Shown here: piece by piece, positions 7,868 through 16,540 of the stretch
Numbering within the stretch: position 1 is the first letter of the stretch
Layout: the number at the start of each line of letters is the position of its first letter
From: Deltaproteobacteria bacterium
Lineage (GTDB): Bacteria > Myxococcota > B64-G9
NCBI GenBank assembly: GCA_016935365.1
Contig: JAFGRB010000193.1
Location: 1 to 44,723, forward strand
Length of the DNA stretch: 44,723 nucleotides
Direction: 5' to 3'
Made by a program: the position numbers and the translations under genes
The notes under the pieces: generated by a model
The model's input: the letters and a program-made list of their open reading frames with translations, nothing else
Told to the model about the DNA's origin: nothing
The model's database searches: none

Positions 7868-8040
7868 TTTTCACCCCCACCCGGGCTTCGCCCGACCTCC
7901 CCCATCAGGGGGAGGTGGATTTTCCAATGTGCACAGAGTGTGCGGGTGGGGATAAACCCCACCCCTACATTGGTGTGACGGCGGAACCCATGTAGACCGT
8001 ATGGAGCGGGGCGCTCCATACGGTCTTTGCATTCGTCACG
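7868..8040. repeat. Structured repeat block with a cloverleaf-like fold
   Basis: This gap of about 300 bp (7798-8099) is packed with perfect inverted repeats: a 9-bp stem at 7895-7903/7908-7916; a closing stem 7924-7930/7967-7973 holding two hairpins (7931-7935/7939-7943 and 7944-7951/7957-7964), which makes a cloverleaf outline; and a 15-bp stem with a GGG loop at 7994-8008/8012-8026 inside a 6-bp stem 7975-7980/8034-8039. It has no tRNA features (no T-psi-C or acceptor end). It most resembles a cluster of non-autonomous palindromic repeats. Confidence 0.65.
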
Positions 8041-8060
8041 TCGATCAGACCCCTCCTCGC

Positions 8061-8090
8061 TTGACAGCTTTGCGTCGCGGGCCGTACGCT
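8061..8090 (+). promoter_or_regulatory. Promoter of the LmbE-type deacetylase operon
   Basis: TTGACA (8061-8066), 18-bp spacer, TACGCT (8085-8090). Transcription would begin near 8097, just before the TTG codon at 8100. Confidence 0.5.
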
Positions 8091-8099
8091 TCGAGCGAT

Positions 8100-8846
8100 T
8101 TGTCGAAGCACACCCCGAGCGATCCTTTCGCCTGCGAGCGCCTGCTGGCCGTGGTGGCGCACCCGGACGACGAGACCTACCTGATGGGCGGCAGCCTGGC
8201 GCGGGCGGCCCGCGCCGGCGCCCGGGTGCAGGTCGCCTTCTGCACCCGGGGCGAGGCGGGCCTGGATCAGAGCGGACAGTGCGCACCGGGGCCGGACCTT
8301 GCCGCGCTGCGCACGGCCGAGGCGCGCGTGGCCAGCCGGGTGCTCGGGCTCGAGGCGCCGGTCTTTCTGGACCTGGGCCCGGACAGCGAGCTGTCGTCCG
8401 CGGACGGAGACAGGGCCGTCGAGCGCCTGGCCGGTCTGCTCGTCGAGCATCGCCCGGACCTCGTGTTCGGCCTGGCCCGCAGCGGCGTCTACGGCCATCG
8501 GGATCACATCTGCTGCACCCGCTGGCTGGAGCGGGCGCTGGCCGAGAGCGCCGCGCCGGCTCGCTTGCTGCTCGCGGACGCGCCGGCCGGGCTCTTCGCG
8601 CCGCTCCTGCGCAGCCTGCAGCGCGCAAGCCGGCTCGTGGATCCGGACCTGGATCCGGACGCGCTCGGCCTGTCGGCCCAGGACGAGTTCCTGGAGGTCG
8701 ACATCCGCGCCTGGAGATCGGTCAAGCTCCAGGCCATCGCCGCCCACGCGAGCCAGCTCCCGGGAGGCGATCCGATGCGCTTCCTGATGCCCGGCCTTGT
8801 CGAGCCGCTGCTCGATCGCGAGTGCTTCGTCCCGGTCGGGGCGTGA
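8100..8846 (+). CDS. LmbE/PIG-L family deacetylase
   Basis: A zinc-dependent N-acetylglucosaminyl deacetylase-like enzyme of the LmbE/PIG-L family. The zinc and catalytic motif AHPDDE is near the N-terminus and the second metal motif HRDH (in GVYGHRDHICC) lies mid-protein. Substrates in the family include GlcNAc-inositol, GlcNAc-malate and sugar conjugates; the one used here is unknown. I favour the TTG at 8100 because it lies just downstream of a good promoter. The in-frame ATG at 8001 lies in a repeat hairpin and is unlikely, and the next Met is inside the catalytic domain. It is followed after 12 bp by the next gene, so the two probably form an operon. Confidence 0.85.
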   Translation: MSKHTPSDPFACERLLAVVAHPDDETYLMGGSLARAARAGARVQVAFCTRGEAGLDQSGQCAPGPDLAALRTAEARVASRVLGLEAPVFLDLGPDSELSSADGDRAVERLAGLLVEHRPDLVFGLARSGVYGHRDHICCTRWLERALAESAAPARLLLADAPAGLFAPLLRSLQRASRLVDPDLDPDALGLSAQDEFLEVDIRAWRSVKLQAIAAHASQLPGGDPMRFLMPGLVEPLLDRECFVPVGA

Positions 8847-8858
8847 GAGGAGGACGGG

Positions 8859-9440
8859 ATGGAGGCGATCGCGGCCCGCTGGGAGTGGCGGCACTTCTAC
8901 GAGGCGCTGGAGCCGGCCGAGGCGCTCATACGCGAGCTCGGCGGCGAGGCGCGCCTTCGCGAGAGCGAGGAGATCTACATCGTCTCGCGCGCGAGCGGCG
9001 ACAACATCAAGGTCCGCCACGGCCGGCTGGACATCAAGGAGCGCATCCGCGTAGACGCGCGCGGGCTCGAGCAGTGGCGGCCCAGGCTGAAGAGCGGCTT
9101 TCCCCTGCCGCCCGACGTGCTCGGCGCGCTCCAGGAGATCTGGGGCGTCTCGCTGGACCTGGACGCGGGGCCGGTCGACCTGGAATCGCTCGTGCAGGCC
9201 GCGGGCCGGCGCGGGGAGCTGGTTGCGGTCGAGGTGGCCAAGCAGCGTTACGGTTATTCGATCGAGGGCACGGCGGTCGAGATCGCGGCCCTGAGCGTCG
9301 ACGGTCGCCCGATCCGCACGATCTGCGTCGAGCACGCGGATCCGGATCGCGTCCATCGCCTGCTCGCCCGACTCGGTCTGGCCGATCTCGAGAACACGAG
9401 CTACGTCCTGGCGCTGAAGCGCCTTCTGGGCTGGGCCTGA
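8859..9440 (+). CDS. CYTH-like domain protein of uncertain function
   Basis: A 193-residue soluble protein. It has alternating charged beta-strands (NIKVRHGRLDIKERI, LVAVEVAKQRYGY, GTAVEIAALSV) and a terminal helix region (NTSYVLALKRLLGW), which resembles the triphosphate tunnel (CYTH) fold. I see only part of the classical ExExK signature, so the assignment is tentative. An AGAGGAGG site precedes the ATG. It is probably co-transcribed with the deacetylase. It ends 4 bp from the stop codon of the convergent lipoprotein gene, with no obvious terminator. Confidence 0.75.
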   Translation: MEAIAARWEWRHFYEALEPAEALIRELGGEARLRESEEIYIVSRASGDNIKVRHGRLDIKERIRVDARGLEQWRPRLKSGFPLPPDVLGALQEIWGVSLDLDAGPVDLESLVQAAGRRGELVAVEVAKQRYGYSIEGTAVEIAALSVDGRPIRTICVEHADPDRVHRLLARLGLADLENTSYVLALKRLLGWA

Positions 9441-9444
9441 ACGC

Positions 9445-11580
9445 TCAGAGCGGCAGCGGCACCCAGGAAGGGCTCCCCTCCCAGCCGTCCGACTTCGTGA
9501 CCCGGACTGCGGTGCTCGAATTCGGGTCGCGCACGAAGACGTCGACCGAGCCGTACAGGTCGCTCTGGTAGGCCAGCAGGCCGGTGTCCATCTCCAGGTC
9601 GATGATCAAGTAGTCGGGCTCCCGGTTGTGGGCCCCGTCCACGACCTTCTCCTCGTATCCGGACTGGATGGGAATGAACAGGATGTCGGCGCGGGCTCCC
9701 CGCTCGCTCTCGAGGTACCACGAGCCGTAGGAGCCCGGACAGGAGCGGAGCTGGTGGCTGCTCGCGTCGGGGTCGTACACAATGGGACCCGAGATCGCGT
9801 TCGGCGACTCGAATGCATCGGTCATGAAGGTCCACTTGAGATCCGTGCCTGCTGATAGATCGTGATCCACGCTCAGGCCCAGCGAGTAGAAGCCGACCCG
9901 GAGCTCCTCCCCGCAGGAGGCGTAGCGGACGCTGTAGGTCCGCTGGTGATCGGGCAGGACCTCGGGGGTCAGATCCTGCCCGCCTAGCGACAGCCCGTCG
10001 ATCGGCACCGCGCGGACGACCCAGTGATCGGTGTCGAACCAGTCGTAGAGCAGGTCGTCGCCGCAGACCGCGGGGTTCATCGCGTCCCCGCCCCAGTCGT
10101 GGCAGTAGTCCTGCAGGTCCACGATCTCCTGTTCCCGCGCCAGTTCGAGGTCGATGCGGCAGATCTCGAAGTGATCCGTGTCGCTGGCCCGGTGGTGGAA
10201 GTACAGCCATGTGTTCGACACGTCGAGGGCCACCTCGGCGCCCCAGGCCTGGCCGGGCGCGTGCGTCAGGCGCTGCCGCTCGCCGCCCTCGGGCTTCATC
10301 ACCACCGAGTAGAGGTGGATGTCGCCGGTCTCCTGGTCCTGGCCGGAGTAGACCAGGGGCGAGGGCCACGTGCAGAGCTCGGGCCGGTTGTTGGGATCGG
10401 CGATCAGGGGGCAGCGGTCGGCAGCGTCGAGGATGCCGTCGTTGTCGTCGTCCGGATCGCAGGCGTCGCCCAGGGGGTCGTCGTCCGCGTTGGCCTGGTC
10501 GGGGTTGAAGACCTCCGGGCAGTTGTCGCGCTCGTTGGGCACGTAGTCCCAGTCCAGGTCGCTCGGCGGCGGCTCGCGCTCGCAGGCGTCGCCCACGCCG
10601 TCGCTGTCCTCGTCTCGCTGGGCCGGGTTGGGCACCACCGGGCAGTTGTCCTCGCTGTCGGGATGCCCGTCCCCGTCGTCGTCGAGCCTGCCATTGGGGT
10701 CGGCGTCGGCCGGCTGGGCCGGGGTTCCGCTGTCGCCGGGCGGCAGCACCACGGTCGGCAGGACCAGCTCCTGATCCGGCCGCAGCTCCAGATTGGGCAG
10801 GCCTGCGCTGCGGTAGCCCTCGCAGGAGGCCAGCAGCTCGTAGTAGCCGGCGGGCACGTCCGCGATCGCAAAGCGCCCGTCGTCCTCGGTGCGGGCGCTG
10901 TACATCGTCGAGCTGAAGCGCTCGGTCAGCGTCACCAGCACCCCGGCCTCGGGGCCGGGGTTGCCCAGGATGGCGGTCCCGCTCACGCTGGCGGTCGCGC
11001 CCGCGGGGATCGGTGAAAGCTCGATGTCCGCGCTGGCGCCCTCGCCGGAGCGGACCACCACCTCCACCGGCGCGCTCGGCATGGTGCCCGGCCGGGCCGC
11101 GCTGATCGTCCTCGCCCCGGGCGTCACGCCCTCGAGTCGAAAGCTGCCGTCGTCGGCCGCGTGGGTCAGCTCGTCGCCGCCCACGACGTAGACCACGCTG
11201 TTGAGCACGGTCCCCCCGCCCTGCAGCGAGACCGTGCCGCTCACCCAGCCCGCCCGGGCGAGCTCGATCTGGCCCAGGTCCCGCACGCCCTCGCGGACGA
11301 CCACCTCGGTGATCTCGAGCACGTAGTCGTCCGACTCGACCCGCAGCGTGAAGTCGCCCCGGGGCACCTCGTCGAAGCGAAAGGTGCCCTCGGCGTCCGA
11401 GATCGCCGACAGGCCGCACTCCACCAGCCGCACCCGCGCGTCCGGCACGGGCACGGCCGCCTGCGTGCCGATCACCAGCGTCCCGAGGACCACCCCCGGC
11501 TGGGGCGGCTCGTCGAAGTCCCGATCGCAGCCGCCGCAGGCGAGCGCGGTCGCGAGACAGAGCGTCAGATACCTGGTCAT
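9445..11580 (-). CDS. Large lipoprotein: CarboxypepD-like domains, TSP3 calcium repeats, beta-propeller-like C-terminus
   Basis: A 711-residue surface lipoprotein. Its lipobox is ACGGC near residue 17. Three beta-sandwich units of the carboxypeptidase regulatory type follow (DAEGTFRFDEVPRGDFTLRV, DDGSFRLEGVTPGARTI, DDGRFAIADVPAGYYELLAS). Then come thrombospondin type-3 calcium-binding repeats (DDDGDGHPDSEDNCP, DEDSDGVGDACE, DDDNDGILDAADRCP). The C-terminal half has repeated Tyr/Trp/Asp strands (PLVYSGQDQETGDIHLYSVV, GLLAYQSDLYGSVDVFV) like a TolB/WD40-type propeller. It probably acts outside the cell in adhesion or binding; no catalytic motif is seen. The ATG at 11580 has a GGAAAGGAA element upstream. 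An extension to 11679 lacks a signal peptide. Confidence 0.88.
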   Translation of the reverse strand: MTRYLTLCLATALACGGCDRDFDEPPQPGVVLGTLVIGTQAAVPVPDARVRLVECGLSAISDAEGTFRFDEVPRGDFTLRVESDDYVLEITEVVVREGVRDLGQIELARAGWVSGTVSLQGGGTVLNSVVYVVGGDELTHAADDGSFRLEGVTPGARTISAARPGTMPSAPVEVVVRSGEGASADIELSPIPAGATASVSGTAILGNPGPEAGVLVTLTERFSSTMYSARTEDDGRFAIADVPAGYYELLASCEGYRSAGLPNLELRPDQELVLPTVVLPPGDSGTPAQPADADPNGRLDDDGDGHPDSEDNCPVVPNPAQRDEDSDGVGDACEREPPPSDLDWDYVPNERDNCPEVFNPDQANADDDPLGDACDPDDDNDGILDAADRCPLIADPNNRPELCTWPSPLVYSGQDQETGDIHLYSVVMKPEGGERQRLTHAPGQAWGAEVALDVSNTWLYFHHRASDTDHFEICRIDLELAREQEIVDLQDYCHDWGGDAMNPAVCGDDLLYDWFDTDHWVVRAVPIDGLSLGGQDLTPEVLPDHQRTYSVRYASCGEELRVGFYSLGLSVDHDLSAGTDLKWTFMTDAFESPNAISGPIVYDPDASSHQLRSCPGSYGSWYLESERGARADILFIPIQSGYEEKVVDGAHNREPDYLIIDLEMDTGLLAYQSDLYGSVDVFVRDPNSSTAVRVTKSDGWEGSPSWVPLPL

Positions 11581-11723
11581 CTCCGCACCGTTCCTTTCCA
11601 CCGAGGCCAGCGCATGGAGGCGAACTCCGTGGCCCCGCGATCGACACGCTGCTACTCTAACCCGAGAACGCGAGGGCATGGAAGAGCTGTGCTCCCTGCG
11701 GCTAGAACGAAGAGGAGCTCGGG

Positions 11724-12533
11724 ATGGACGGGCGCGGAAAGCAAGAAGACTCCCCGTTCCGCCGGGCGCGCGCGCTGCGCGTGCTGGGCGAGGACCGCTA
11801 CGGGCTGCAGCTCCCCGCCGGCTGGGAGCAGGGCCGCTTTCTCTTCGGGGGCCTGGTGATCGGCGCGGCCCTGGGCGCCATCCAGCACAGCAAGCGAAGC
11901 CCCGCGCGGCGGATCCGCTCGATGACGGCGATGCTGTGCGGCCCGGTGACGGCCGCGGAGGCCGAGCTGCGGGTGCGCCTGCTGCGCGCGGGCAAGCGGG
12001 TCAGCTTCTACCAGGCCGACTTGGGCGAGATCCGGGTCGCGTGCTCTGCGGCCCTGGCGGAGCCGCGGGACATCGACCTGCCCCGGGTCCAGCCCGAGCC
12101 GCCCGCGGAGAGATCCTGGCAAGAGGTCGAGCCGGTCCCGGTGGCCCCGCCCATCGGGCCGCCCTTCGCCCGGCACTACGAGTACCGCTCCACGGGCCCG
12201 CTGCCGTTCTCCAAGTCCGACTCGGCCACGGCCTCGGGCTGGATCCGGGAGCAGGAGCCGCCCGTGGAGCTGGACGCCCCGGCCCTGGCCGGCATGCTGG
12301 ACGCCTGGTGGCCCGCGCTCTACGCCATGGTCGACCGCCCCCGGGCCACGGCCACCATGACCTTCCAGATGCAGATCTTCGTCGACCCGGCCGAGCTGCC
12401 CGTGTCCGAGCCGCTGCAGTACCAGGCGCGGCTGCAGGCATCCTGCCACAACTTCTTCACCGAGCACCGCGCTCTGTGGCATGCCGGGCGTCCGGTGGCC
12501 TTCAACCAGCAGTGCTTCAGCGTGCTGGACTGA
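11724..12533 (+). CDS. TesB-like acyl-CoA thioesterase family protein
   Basis: A 269-residue double-hotdog protein of the TesB / 4HBT_3 type, which hydrolyses acyl-CoA thioesters. The N-terminal hotdog carries GRFLFGGLVIGAALGAI, the usual Gly-rich helix entry. The C-terminal hotdog has TATMTFQMQIF and the terminal segment (TEHRALWHAGRPVAFNQQCFSVLD) typical of such thioesterases. The acyl chain cannot be told. An AGAGGAGCTCGGG ribosome-binding site precedes the ATG. It is transcribed away from the preceding lipoprotein gene. Confidence 0.85.
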   Translation: MDGRGKQEDSPFRRARALRVLGEDRYGLQLPAGWEQGRFLFGGLVIGAALGAIQHSKRSPARRIRSMTAMLCGPVTAAEAELRVRLLRAGKRVSFYQADLGEIRVACSAALAEPRDIDLPRVQPEPPAERSWQEVEPVPVAPPIGPPFARHYEYRSTGPLPFSKSDSATASGWIREQEPPVELDAPALAGMLDAWWPALYAMVDRPRATATMTFQMQIFVDPAELPVSEPLQYQARLQASCHNFFTEHRALWHAGRPVAFNQQCFSVLD

Positions 12534-12557
12534 GCCGTCATGCCCGTCTGATTCGCC

Positions 12558-12586
12558 TTGAATGTCCGAAGCCCGCGTGCTAGCTT
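12558..12586 (+). promoter_or_regulatory. Promoter of the uxaE-iol-gnt operon
   Basis: TTGAAT (12558-12563), exactly 17 bp, TAGCTT (12581-12586). This -10 is identical to that of the PAP2 gene. The predicted leader is about 53 nt and carries a hairpin. Confidence 0.6.
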
Positions 12587-12607
12587 GGCCAGCCTGCGGA
12601 CAGTGAG

Positions 12608-12624
12608 CGGGAGCTTCGCTCCCG
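12608..12624 (+). other. Leader hairpin upstream of uxaE
   Basis: Perfect 7-bp stem (12608-12614 with 12618-12624) with a TTC loop, between the promoter and the GAGGGA site of uxaE. It may stabilise the mRNA or be a regulator site. No known riboswitch pattern is visible. Confidence 0.45.
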
Positions 12625-12646
12625 GGCTCGGTCTCTGCGAGGGAAC

Positions 12647-14206
12647 ATGCGCGTCTCGGCCATCTTGGATCTGCTCCGGGCCGCTCCCCCTGCGCGGGTG
12701 CTGGAGCCGGACCGGGCGCTCGCCTGGGCGGGGGCGCTCTCTGAGCTGGCGGGCGTGCCGGACATCCACCCGCGCTCGCTGGCCGTCTCGGGAGAGCGGC
12801 TCTTCTGCCTGGCGGGCAGCCCGCGGGCGAACGGGCGCCTGATCGTGCTCAGCGAGCAGCCGGTCTCGGGCCTCGAGGGCGAGGAGCGGGAGTGCGAGCT
12901 GGGCAGCGCGCGGGCGCGGCTCAGAGTCTGCCCGTGGAGCGCGGCGGCTGCGGATCTCCTGCGAGAGGCGCTCGACTTCCTCAGGCCCCGGACGCTCGGC
13001 TGCGCGGCCAGCTTCGGCTTCGGGGACCGGCTGGGCCTGGCCACGCCGGGCCACGCGCGCGCCTGCGCCCGCTTCGACCTGGCGCCGGTCTTCGCCCAGC
13101 AGTCGATCCGCGAGATGGCGCGCACCGGGCGCAGCCCGCAGGAGGTGATGGACGACGCGCTCTTCGGCGTCCTTCGCCAGGGCTTCGACGCCGGCTTCGG
13201 CGCGGACGCGGATCACCTCAAGGAGACGGCCGACGTCGAGCGCTGCTTCGCGGCGGGATTCACGCTGTTCACCTTCGACCCCTCCGATCACGTCGAGGCC
13301 GCGGCCGATCGCATGGACCCGGCCGCCCTGGAGCAGCGCGCGGCCGCGCTTCCCTGGGACGCGCTCGAGACCTCTCTGGCCGAGAGCCTCGCGCGCTGCG
13401 AGGGCGCTTCGCTCGACGGGAGAGCCATGGGCCGGGAGCGGGTGCTGCGCGTTCTGGTGAAGGTCGGCCGGGCCCTGGCCCGGGTGGCTTCCATGGCGCG
13501 CCACCTGGAAGGGCTCGCCCGCGACGCGGGCCGGCAGGTCGAGATCGAGATCTCGATGGACGAGGCCGACTCGGCCACCGCGGCCGACGAGCACTTCCTG
13601 GTCGCCTCCGAGCTGCGCCGCTTGGGGGTCGAGTGGATCGGGCTCGCGCCGCGCTTCGAGGGCCGCTTCGAGAAGGGCGTCGACTACATCGGCGAGCTTG
13701 CGACCTTCGAGCGCTGCCTGGCGGGCCACGCCCGCGTGGCGCGCGAGCTCGGACCCTACAAGCTGAGCCTGCACTCGGGCTCGGACAAGCTCTCGATCTA
13801 CGCGGCCCTGGCGCGCGGGACCGGGGGCGCCTTCCACGTCAAGACGGCCGGGACATCCTGGCTCGAGGCCCTGCGGGTCCTGGCCGCCGAGCGCCCGGGG
13901 CTCTTTCGCGAGATCCTGGCCCTGGCCAGGGAGCGCTACGCCGCCGACCGGCGCACGTATCACGTCTCGGCGCGCCTGGAGAAGGTCCCCGGGCCGGACG
14001 CGCTCGACGAGGCGGGTCTGCCAGCGCTGCTCGACGACTTCGACGCCCGGCAGGTGCTGCACGTGACCTTCGGCTCGGTCGTGGAGCGGTTCTCGACGCG
14101 GCTTCTGGAGGCGCTCGCGGGCTGCGAGCAGAGCTACCTATCGGCGCTGGATGCCCACTTTGCGCGGCACCTGGCGCCGCTTGCGAAACGAGGAGGCGAA
14201 ACGTGA
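12647..14206 (+). CDS. uxaE: Tagaturonate epimerase (UxaE family)
   Basis: A 519-residue member of the UxaE family, which interconverts D-tagaturonate and D-fructuronate. Signature segments are FGFGDRLGLATPGH, QQSIREMARTGR, GADADHLKETADV and LGPYKLSLHSGSDKLSIY, all in the family order; the His/Asp/Glu residues in them are likely metal ligands. It is the first gene of the operon. Its stop overlaps the GTG start of iolM (GTGA), so translation is coupled. In the proposed pathway it takes the D-tagaturonate made by IolO. It could also act on tagaturonate from galacturonate, but no galacturonate isomerase is seen here. Confidence 0.9.
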   Translation: MRVSAILDLLRAAPPARVLEPDRALAWAGALSELAGVPDIHPRSLAVSGERLFCLAGSPRANGRLIVLSEQPVSGLEGEERECELGSARARLRVCPWSAAAADLLREALDFLRPRTLGCAASFGFGDRLGLATPGHARACARFDLAPVFAQQSIREMARTGRSPQEVMDDALFGVLRQGFDAGFGADADHLKETADVERCFAAGFTLFTFDPSDHVEAAADRMDPAALEQRAAALPWDALETSLAESLARCEGASLDGRAMGRERVLRVLVKVGRALARVASMARHLEGLARDAGRQVEIEISMDEADSATAADEHFLVASELRRLGVEWIGLAPRFEGRFEKGVDYIGELATFERCLAGHARVARELGPYKLSLHSGSDKLSIYAALARGTGGAFHVKTAGTSWLEALRVLAAERPGLFREILALARERYAADRRTYHVSARLEKVPGPDALDEAGLPALLDDFDARQVLHVTFGSVVERFSTRLLEALAGCEQSYLSALDAHFARHLAPLAKRGGET

Positions 14207-15354
14207 AAGGTCTGATACTCGAAGCGACATGGGAGCCCAAGAAGGGCTACGAGGTCACGGACTGGGAGAAAAAGACCGGCAAGGCCGTCACGGGCTCGAG
14301 CGTCTGGAGGAACCCCAACCTGGCCGTGAAGGAGAAGAAGGACCCCGAGATCGGCCCGTCTGACGTGCGGATCGAGATCAAGGCCTGCGGGGTGTGCGGC
14401 TCGGACATCCACTTCTACGAGACCGACGACCAGGGCTACATCCTCTACCCGGGGCTGACCCGCTTTCCGTGCATCATCGGGCACGAGTTCGCCGGCCGGG
14501 TGGCGGAGTGCGGCAAGGCGGTTGCGGATCTCAAGAACGGCGATCCGGTCACCGTGGAGGAGATGATCTGGTGCGGCTACTGCAACCCGTGCCGCAACGG
14601 CTTTCCCAACCACTGCATCAACCTGGAGGAGCTGGGCTTCACGGTCGACGGGGCCTTCGCCGAGCAGATCGCCGTGGGCGCCAAGTACTGCTGGAAGGTG
14701 GACAAGATCCTGGAGCGCTTCGGCGATGAGAAGGGCTACGAGGTGGCCGCCCTGAGCGAGCCCAGCTCGGTGGCCTACAACGGCATGTTCGAGCGGGCCG
14801 GCGGCTTCCGCCCGGGCGCCTTCGTGGCCGTCTTCGGCACCGGGCCGATCGGCCTGGCGGCGGTCGGGCTGGCGGCCGCGGGCGGGGCGGGCAAGATCGT
14901 GGCCTTCGAGGTCTCCGAGGCCCGGCGCGCGCTCGCGTCCAAGGTGGGCGCGGAGCACGTCTACGATCCGAAAGACACCGCCGCCCACGAGGCGCTGCTC
15001 GAGCACTCGGACGGCGAGGGCTTCGACTTCATGGTCGAGGCGGCCGGCGCCCCGCACCTGACCATCCCCGAGATGGAGAAGGCCCTGGCCATCAACGGCA
15101 AGATCGTCCAGATCGGCCGGGCGGCCCAGAAGGTCCCCATGTACCTGGAGGCCTTCCAGGTCCGGCGCGGCCAGGTCTTCGGCGCCCAGGGCCACTCGGG
15201 CCACGCCACCTTCCCGAACGTGGTGCGGCTGGTGGCCTCGGGGCGGCTGGACCTGTCGCCCATCATCACCGCTCGCTTCGGCCTGGACGAGGCCAAGCAG
15301 GCCATCGGCCGCTGCACGGAGCGCTGCGACGGCAAGATCATGGTCAAGCCCTGA
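14203..15354 (+). CDS. iolM: Zinc alcohol dehydrogenase, scyllo-inosose 3-dehydrogenase type (IolM)
   Basis: A medium-chain zinc dehydrogenase of 383 residues. The catalytic zinc site is ACGVCGSDIH (Cys65) with GHE at 93-95; the structural zinc site is Cys124, Cys127, Cys130 and Cys138; the NAD-binding turn is FGTGPIGLAAVG. Its N-terminus (EATWEPKKGYEVTDWEKKTGK) and overall shape match the Thermotoga IolM enzyme, which oxidises 2-keto-myo-inositol to a diketo-inositol. The GTG at 14203 overlaps the uxaE stop and has AGGAGGCG upstream. Neighbouring iolG, iolN and iolO support the role; from sequence alone it could be another polyol dehydrogenase. Confidence 0.85.
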   Translation: MKGLILEATWEPKKGYEVTDWEKKTGKAVTGSSVWRNPNLAVKEKKDPEIGPSDVRIEIKACGVCGSDIHFYETDDQGYILYPGLTRFPCIIGHEFAGRVAECGKAVADLKNGDPVTVEEMIWCGYCNPCRNGFPNHCINLEELGFTVDGAFAEQIAVGAKYCWKVDKILERFGDEKGYEVAALSEPSSVAYNGMFERAGGFRPGAFVAVFGTGPIGLAAVGLAAAGGAGKIVAFEVSEARRALASKVGAEHVYDPKDTAAHEALLEHSDGEGFDFMVEAAGAPHLTIPEMEKALAINGKIVQIGRAAQKVPMYLEAFQVRRGQVFGAQGHSGHATFPNVVRLVASGRLDLSPIITARFGLDEAKQAIGRCTERCDGKIMVKP

Positions 15355-15382
15355 GCGGCTGAGCGCGCGCGGAGGAGCGAGC

Positions 15383-16399
15383 ATGGAGAGCATCGGAATC
15401 GCGGTCCTGGGCGCCGGGCGGATCGGCCGCCTGCACGCCGAGAACGCAGCCCACCGCATCCCGGGCGTCGCGCTGAAGGCCGTCTGCGACGTGCGCCTGG
15501 ACGCGGCCCGGGCGCTGGCCGGGGAGCTGGGGGCGGCGCTGGCGTGCGAGGATCCGGACGAGGCCATCGGGCGCGACGACGTGGACGCGGTGCTCGTCTG
15601 CTCGAGCACCGACACGCACGCCGACCTGATCGAGCGGGCCGCCCGGGCGGGCAAGCACGTCTTCTGCGAGAAGCCCATCGCCCTGGACCTCGAGGTCATC
15701 GATCGGGCCCTGGAGACGGTGGCCTCGGCCGGGGTCACCCTCCAGGTGGGCTTCAACCGGCGTTTCGATCCGAGCTTCCGCCGGCTGCACGACCTGGTGC
15801 GGGGCGGTGCGCTCGGCGCGCCGCACATGCTGCGCATTTCGAGCCGGGACCCGGAGCCGCCGCCGCTGGACTACGTCAAGGTCTCGGGCGGGCTCTTCCT
15901 GGACATGGCCATCCACGACTTCGACATGGCCCGCTTCCAGATGGGCTGCGAGGCCGAGGAGATCTTCGCCACCGGCGCGGCGCTCGTCGACCCGGCCGTG
16001 GGCGAGCTGGGCGACATCGACACGGCCGTCATCTGCCTGCGCTTCGCAAACGGCGCGCTGGGCTGCATCGACAACTCGCGCCGGGCGGTCTACGGCTACG
16101 ACCAGCGGGTCGAGGTCTTCGGCTCGAAGGGCATGGCCGCGGCCGGCAACCGCAAGCCCGACTCGGTCGAGCTCTCGGACGCCGAGGCGGTCCGCGGCGC
16201 GAAGCCGCTGTACTTCTTCACCGAGCGCTATGCCGAGAGCTACCTGGAGGAGCTGCGCGCCTTCGTGCAGGCGGTCCGGGACGGGGCGCCCTCTCCGGTC
16301 ACCGGCCTCGACGGCCGGATGCCGGTGGTCATGGGCCTGGCCGCGCGCCGCTCGCTCGAGCAGGGCCGGCCAGTCCGGCTGGAGGAGATCGAATATTGA
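15383..16399 (+). CDS. iolG: Inositol 2-dehydrogenase (IolG, Gfo/Idh/MocA family)
   Basis: A 338-residue NAD-dependent dehydrogenase that oxidises myo-inositol to 2-keto-myo-inositol (scyllo-inosose). The Rossmann motif is GAGRIG (residues 10-15), followed by CEKPIALD with the conserved Lys, VGFNRRFDPSF, and the inositol dehydrogenase catalytic stretch SGGLFLDMAIHDFDMARF with Asp and His. A GGAGGAGCGAGC site precedes the ATG. The last codons and the stop lie inside the left arm of a foldback element that begins at 16394. It would be the entry enzyme of the operon pathway. Confidence 0.9.
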   Translation: MESIGIAVLGAGRIGRLHAENAAHRIPGVALKAVCDVRLDAARALAGELGAALACEDPDEAIGRDDVDAVLVCSSTDTHADLIERAARAGKHVFCEKPIALDLEVIDRALETVASAGVTLQVGFNRRFDPSFRRLHDLVRGGALGAPHMLRISSRDPEPPPLDYVKVSGGLFLDMAIHDFDMARFQMGCEAEEIFATGAALVDPAVGELGDIDTAVICLRFANGALGCIDNSRRAVYGYDQRVEVFGSKGMAAAGNRKPDSVELSDAEAVRGAKPLYFFTERYAESYLEELRAFVQAVRDGAPSPVTGLDGRMPVVMGLAARRSLEQGRPVRLEEIEY

Positions 16400-16540
16400 G
16401 CCTTGCATTCATCTGCTATCATGTCGGTGCTGTCTAACGCCGGCCACCCCCGCTCGTGCTCGCTTCGCTGCGCGCGATCGGAGGCCCCCGGCCGGCTACG
16501 CGCACCGACAGCGGATAGCCAGTATGTGCAAGGCTCAATA
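16394..16540. repeat. 147-bp foldback (MITE-like) element between iolG and iolN
   Basis: A perfect 14-bp inverted repeat (16394-16407 and 16527-16540, TATTGAGCCTTGCA) bounds the element. Inside, the arms keep matching imperfectly (shared CTATC and GTCGGTGC blocks, then GCCGGCC). The left arm covers the iolG stop codon. A second, overlapping 8-bp inverted repeat (CAGTATGT 16520-16527, ACATACTG 16543-16550) could be an operator for iolN or an insertion scar. There is no coding capacity, so it is a non-autonomous palindromic repeat. Confidence 0.7.

Noticed and set aside
7924-7973. Cloverleaf-shaped inverted repeats considered as a tRNA
   Set aside because: Arm lengths, lack of a T-psi-C loop, anticodon arm and acceptor do not fit a tRNA.
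8001-8099. ATG at 8001 as start of the LmbE-type gene
   Set aside because: It lies in a perfect hairpin upstream of the likely promoter, and the extra residues do not resemble the family.
11627-11660. CTACTCTAAC considered as a -10 for the thioesterase gene
   Set aside because: No acceptable -35 at 16-18 bp on either strand.
16403-16422. TTGCAT and TATCAT considered as a promoter for iolN
   Set aside because: Spacing is only 8 bp, and the bases belong to the foldback element.
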